Positions 60,482-64,000 of a stretch of DNA of 64,000 nt are shown here, one piece after another. The notes below the pieces were generated by a model. The model did no database searches, had not been told where the DNA came from, and was given only the letters and a program-made list of their open reading frames with translations. Positions within the stretch are counted from its first letter, which is position 1. Each line of letters begins with the position of its first letter. A program made the translations under genes and the position numbers. The stretch covers positions 29,269 to 93,268 of the forward strand of contig CAINGU010000015.1 in assembly GCA_903848645.1 (NCBI GenBank). The letters run 5' to 3'. Source of the stretch: an uncultured cyanobacterium. Its GTDB lineage: Bacteria > Cyanobacteriota > Cyanobacteriia > Cyanobacteriales > Nostocaceae.

Positions 60482-61438
60482 TTACATATTTTGATATCTC
60501 CACATAGCAGACATAGACTCTAAATCAACCCCCTTCACATCACCTTCCATCGTATTTTTAAACAACGCCGTAAACGCACCAGCACCCAACCGATATTGAG
60601 GAAACATCCGATAACAAGGAATGGTAGTTAAATGAGACTGAAAAGCAGATAAATGCTCAACTTTTACAGCTTGAAAATGCGGAAACCGTTCCAAAAACCA
60701 TTCACAAACCTGCTCATTTTCCTCAACAGAATAAGTGCAAGTCATATAAGCTAAATAACCTTGAGGGGCAACAACTTGGGCAGAATTAGCAATAATGCGC
60801 TTTTGCCGATTGGCACTTTTATTAATTGAAGTCGAGTGAAAACATCCCGGTGCTTTTTCATTCTTAGCTAGTAGAGATTGCCCAGTACAAGGGGCATCAA
60901 CTATGACTAAATTACTCGAAGCGGGCAACCATTCTGCAAAAATACTAGAATCCCTATTTACTACCCCACTGGGTTTAATTTGGCAACGTTTTAAATTAGA
61001 AATTAACATCCCCAACCGCTTACCAATCACCTCATTAGTAATTAGCAAATCAGGTTTTAAAGCCTTCCAAGCAAACACACTTTTACCACCAGGGGCAGCA
61101 CACATATCAAAAACTACAGATATTGATTCAGGAATTGCCAACAGAACCGAAGCAGAAAAGACCGAAGAAAAATCTAAACAATAAAAATGTCCTTGTTCAT
61201 GAAGAGGATGTTTACCAGGTTTTTCTCCTAAAGATAAACGGTCTACAAAATGCGGTTGCCAAACTGTGGTGGGCGTTTCTACATTAAAAGGCGAAATATC
61301 GGGTTTATCTTGACACCAAAGAATAGAAGGTGCAAAAGGTTGGGGATGAACTAATGCCTCTATAAACTTTGTTTGTTCATTTACATTTGTAAATAGCCGT
61401 CGGGTAACTTTAAGCAATAAATTAGAAGGTTTTTGCAT
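60482..61438 (-). CDS. RsmB/NOP family RNA (cytosine-5) methyltransferase
   Basis: 318 residues. SAM-binding motif I: VVFDMCAAPGGKSVFAW. Catalytic motif IV: VDAPCTGQSLL; motif VI: MTCTYSVEENE. The two cysteines (in DAPC and TCTYS) are the paired residues of m5C RNA methyltransferases. No N-terminal NusB-like domain is present, so it is closer to RsmF/NOP2-type than to full RsmB. The likely target is rRNA or tRNA. A 63-bp repeat follows the stop. Confidence 0.9.
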   Translation of the reverse strand: MQKPSNLLLKVTRRLFTNVNEQTKFIEALVHPQPFAPSILWCQDKPDISPFNVETPTTVWQPHFVDRLSLGEKPGKHPLHEQGHFYCLDFSSVFSASVLLAIPESISVVFDMCAAPGGKSVFAWKALKPDLLITNEVIGKRLGMLISNLKRCQIKPSGVVNRDSSIFAEWLPASSNLVIVDAPCTGQSLLAKNEKAPGCFHSTSINKSANRQKRIIANSAQVVAPQGYLAYMTCTYSVEENEQVCEWFLERFPHFQAVKVEHLSAFQSHLTTIPCYRMFPQYRLGAGAFTALFKNTMEGDVKGVDLESMSAMWRYQNM

Positions 61439-61670
61439 ATTAATTTCTACAAAATTAAATCAGAAGAGAAACTGTTACATGAGAACAATGCAATCAATAT
61501 ATTTGGCTGCATACTAAAAAGACATTGACCGATATTCAGATGGCGTTTGCAAAGTTTGTCCGGTATGGCTTCTGGCTTTTGGCTAGAGGCTAACCTTGTT
61601 TTAATGCTTCTCAAACTCATGCCAAATTAAGATTTTAGATTTGGTATTACACTTATTTACCGGAGAGGTC

Positions 61671-63527
61671 ATGATATTTAACAATTTTCAGCAAAAACTC
61701 CGCCAAGAATCACAACGTTGGCGAGATGAAGGAATTATTAGTTCTTCTCAGTATGACCAAATAGCCAAGCGTCATCAATTAAATAACCTAGAAGAGTCCA
61801 CCCGTGATAGTTTTGGTGTGATTGCCATTGTCATCGGCGGTTTACTGTTAGGGTTAGGTTTAATGACCCTTGTAGGCGCAAATTGGCAGGGTTGGTCACG
61901 GGAAGTCAAGTTTATCTTGTTAATGAGTTTGTTTCTCTCCACAGCCATTACTGGGTTTTTAACCTGGAGAGAACCCACACTGATTACCAATCAAGGTAAA
62001 AAATCTCAGGAGGGTAAACGGGTACTCGGAGAAGCATTGTTAATTCTCAGTGCTTTTATTTTAGGGGCAAGCCTCATGTTAATGGGGCAAATATTCAATA
62101 TTAACGGTTCAGCTTCCGAGTTATTTTTAGCTTGGGGGTTTGGGGTGTTAGTCATGGCTTATAGTCTTTCCCTCAATTCTTTGGGAATTATGGCCATTGT
62201 CCTCATTCAAATCGGTTATTGGATAGGAATTGGTAATTTGGGGACTGAATCTGGGGAAGTGACTTGGGCGCGTTTAGCTGTGCGCCATATGCCCTTATTA
62301 TCATGGTTGCTATTTGTCCCCCTAGCTTATATTTGCAGATCCCGATGGATTTTTGGACTGGGGGTGATGGCATTTATCCTATCTTTGCAATATAACCTCA
62401 GACCTTTGCCACTGTTAACAGTTTCTGATGTAGTTTCTTGGATAGCTTCCTTTGCTTTAGCCTTACCACCTGCCTTACTTTGGAGTTATGACGATTTACT
62501 TTTTCCTACAGTTAATTATCGGTTATTTCAACCCCTGGCACGCAATTTAGGCTTGATCTGTTTTGGGGTAGTTTTTTATCTTTTGTCTTTTCGTTGGCAA
62601 TGGGAATCTGTAGACTCTAGTGGCAGTTTAGCATTTTTAAACCCCTTCGATCAAACCAGTAATTTATCCAATGTATCGCCGTCTTTGCCAATTATTGATT
62701 TAGGGATTCTTAGTGGTTTAGCAGTGTTGCAATGGTTGTTTCTGATTCGGCAAAGCAACAGTCCACTCCGACGGGAAGTATTTTTCAGAATTGGTATTAT
62801 TACTACTTTTTTGGGTTTAATTCTGATTACTCCTTTTTGGCATCAAGCTATCACCAGAATTACTGAACTAGGCATTTTTATCTTCAATGTTTTGTTAGCA
62901 ATATTAGCCTGGGGATTAATTCAAGAAGGGTTGAAATTACGCAAAAGAACCTCTTTTTGGTGCGGGATGCTATTATTCACTTTGCAAATTATCAGCAGAG
63001 TTTTAGAGTATAACACTGATGTTCTTTTCCGGGCTTTAGTATTTGGTACTTGCGGTTATTCCCTCATTGCTGCCGGACTTTGGTTTGAACGTCGCTTTAC
63101 TACATCTAAAACTAGCAATAGTGGGGGTAATAACGGAGGCAATAAAGGTGGTGGTAGCGGAAATAGCGGCAATAGCCCAAATAGTGGCAATAGCCCAAAT
63201 AGTGGTAATAGCGGAAATAGCGGGAATAGTGGGAATAGTGGGAATAGCGGAAATAGCGGAAATAGTGGGAATAGTGGGAATAGCGGGAATAGCGGAAATA
63301 GCGGAAATAGTGGGAATAGTGGGAATAGCGGAAATAGTGGAAATAGCGGAAATAGTGGGAATAGCGGAAATAGTGGGAATAGTGTGAATAGTGGGAATAG
63401 CGGTAATAGTGGGAATAGCGGTAATAGCGGTAATAGCGGTAATAGTCGGAATAGCGGTAATAGCGGGGGTGATTACAGGAGTAGTAATGGAGGTAAGCGA
63501 ATCTGGCTTGTCTACCCCAGCTTATAA
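61671..63527 (+). CDS. DUF2157 multispanning membrane protein with minisatellite-encoded tail
   Basis: About 618 residues from ATG 61671; GGAG at 61662-61665 supports this over a TTG at 61641. A soluble N-terminus (RQESQRWRDEGIISSSQYDQI) is followed by about twelve hydrophobic segments from residue 45 to 480, as in DUF2157 proteins of unknown function. After AAGLWFERRF the last about 120 residues are nearly all (Asn-Ser-Gly)n, coded by a 9-bp tandem repeat. The frame then reads ESGL-like DNA in another phase and stops at 63527. The tail is unlike the family and is probably a secondary extension. Confidence 0.8.
   Translation: MIFNNFQQKLRQESQRWRDEGIISSSQYDQIAKRHQLNNLEESTRDSFGVIAIVIGGLLLGLGLMTLVGANWQGWSREVKFILLMSLFLSTAITGFLTWREPTLITNQGKKSQEGKRVLGEALLILSAFILGASLMLMGQIFNINGSASELFLAWGFGVLVMAYSLSLNSLGIMAIVLIQIGYWIGIGNLGTESGEVTWARLAVRHMPLLSWLLFVPLAYICRSRWIFGLGVMAFILSLQYNLRPLPLLTVSDVVSWIASFALALPPALLWSYDDLLFPTVNYRLFQPLARNLGLICFGVVFYLLSFRWQWESVDSSGSLAFLNPFDQTSNLSNVSPSLPIIDLGILSGLAVLQWLFLIRQSNSPLRREVFFRIGIITTFLGLILITPFWHQAITRITELGIFIFNVLLAILAWGLIQEGLKLRKRTSFWCGMLLFTLQIISRVLEYNTDVLFRALVFGTCGYSLIAAGLWFERRFTTSKTSNSGGNNGGNKGGGSGNSGNSPNSGNSPNSGNSGNSGNSGNSGNSGNSGNSGNSGNSGNSGNSGNSGNSGNSGNSGNSGNSGNSGNSGNSVNSGNSGNSGNSGNSGNSGNSRNSGNSGGDYRSSNGGKRIWLVYPSL
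63160..63467 (+). repeat. 9-bp minisatellite (AATAGCGGA type)
   Basis: About 34 units of AATAGCGGN or AATAGTGGG, with small variations, encoding Asn-Ser-Gly repeats in the DUF2157 frame and Ile-Val/Ala-Gly repeats in a second frame. Copy number is likely to vary by slippage. Flanked by Gly/Asn-rich codons from about 63115. Confidence 0.85.
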
Positions 63528-64000
63528 TCGTGGCAATGGTGGCAATTTAACCATTGATACACTCAATTTGACTGTGGAAAATGGCGCAGTAATATCAACG
63601 TCAACTTTCGGTGCAGGTAATGGAGGAAACATGCTGGTGAACGCTACTGACTCGATTATCTTATCCCAAAGTCGAGAAGATAGTCCCTTTGGTACAGGTT
63701 TGGGCACTAATACAATTCTCGGTACAGGAAACGCCGGCAATCTAGAAATTAATACAGGCTCTCTACTCGTAGAACAAGGCGCAGGGATTACTTCTAGCAG
63801 TGGTATTGAAGCCAGGGATTTGGTCTTGCCTTCTCTTGGTCACGGTGGTAATTTAATTATCAATGCTAGCGACTCTGTGAAAGTTATTAGCGCCTCAACA
63901 GACCCTCCTAATTCCCGCAGTGTGATAGTTGCAGGGACAGTCGGGAGTGGCGACGGTGGCGATTTGACGATTAACACTCCCCAATTGATTATCCAAGGTG
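63487..64000 (+). CDS. Partial filamentous haemagglutinin-like (two-partner secretion) exoprotein
   Basis: In a frame different from DUF2157, the DNA is open from 63388 to the window end. An ATG at 63487 is preceded by AGGAG (63477-63481) and overlaps the DUF2157 stop by 41 bp. The translation has repeated beta-helix turns such as GNGGNLTIDTLNLTVENGA, STFGAGNGGN and GNAGNLEINTGSLLVEQGA, typical of cyanobacterial two-partner secretion exoproteins. No signal peptide or secretion domain is upstream, so the 5' part is missing. The 3' end lies beyond the window. Confidence 0.7.
   Translation, partial: MEVSESGLSTPAYNRGNGGNLTIDTLNLTVENGAVISTSTFGAGNGGNMLVNATDSIILSQSREDSPFGTGLGTNTILGTGNAGNLEINTGSLLVEQGAGITSSSGIEARDLVLPSLGHGGNLIINASDSVKVISASTDPPNSRSVIVAGTVGSGDGGDLTINTPQLIIQG

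Noticed and set aside
63043..63387. A reading frame with Ile-Val/Ala-Gly repeats
   Set aside because: It is the second frame of the 9-bp minisatellite within the DUF2157 gene and ends in a stop before the exoprotein frame resumes.
63160..63467. Possible CRISPR array
   Set aside because: Units are 9 bp with no spacers, so this is a coding minisatellite, not a CRISPR.

Overview
This is a 64 kb stretch of a cyanobacterial chromosome, most likely from a filamentous member of the Nostocales. The DNA is AT-rich and the HIP1 octamer GCGATCGC recurs throughout (for example near 1461, 9498, 11337, 14138, 27004 and 59116). Lineage markers include an SLH-type iron uptake porin, DUF1824, DUF3318 and HpsJ-like proteins, a PFE-CTERM exported protein, the SphR/SphS/PhoU phosphate module, Uma2 proteins, and many short intergenic palindromes and heptamer repeats. 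I see no rRNA, tRNA, CRISPR array, prophage or intact insertion sequence.

Layout. 1-9.1 kb: end of ppc, small hypotheticals, DUF1824, an ABC-F ATPase, a 138-bp tandem repeat, an HpsJ-like protein, a PFE-CTERM protein, Uma2, an M41-like peptidase without an AAA domain, and a GIY-YIG protein. 9.2-14.8 kb: alaS, a two-gene OLD-type ATPase plus TOPRIM (DUF3226) pair resembling a defence module, a lone HicB antitoxin and a second Uma2. 14.8-24.8 kb: a same-strand signalling block with a helical protein, a PknG-type kinase with zinc ribbons, a PP2C phosphatase, an embedded ParA/RHH-like/endonuclease-like trio, a vWA protein, a zinc-ribbon FHA protein and a four-helix GlnX-like membrane sensor. 24.9-40.6 kb: mostly housekeeping and metabolism (PLP enzyme, PNPOx, GNAT, RNase H with an extra C-terminal domain, ABC exporter, desaturase-SDR fusion, FAD hydroxylase, YebC, glucokinase, histidine phosphatase, aminotransferase). 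40.6-50.2 kb: porin, Crp-type regulator, sphR-sphS-phoU, two tandem coiled-coil paralogues, pentapeptide protein, M15-like peptidase. 50.2-64 kb: a phosphorothioation-associated methyltransferase with a duplicated domain, ribD, mreD split from mreBC by a methyltransferase gene and miniature repeats, ssb, SIMPL, an RNA m5C methyltransferase, and DUF2157 ending in a 9-bp minisatellite that runs into a partial secreted exoprotein.

How the genes work together. The most striking unit is at 14.8-24.8 kb. It combines a membrane sensor, a Ser/Thr kinase with predicted autophosphorylation segments, a phosphatase, a phosphothreonine reader and a vWA scaffold. This matches the logic of the mycobacterial GlnX-GlnH-PknG-GarA amino-acid sensing pathway, but here it carries a phosphatase, a vWA protein and a ParA/nuclease insert and has no local GlnH. 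That functional reading is inference. The embedded trio and the ATPase-TOPRIM pair are the best candidates for an undescribed or under-described conflict system. At least two families of MITE-like elements and several dispersed palindromes mark intergenic sites, especially between mreC and mreD.
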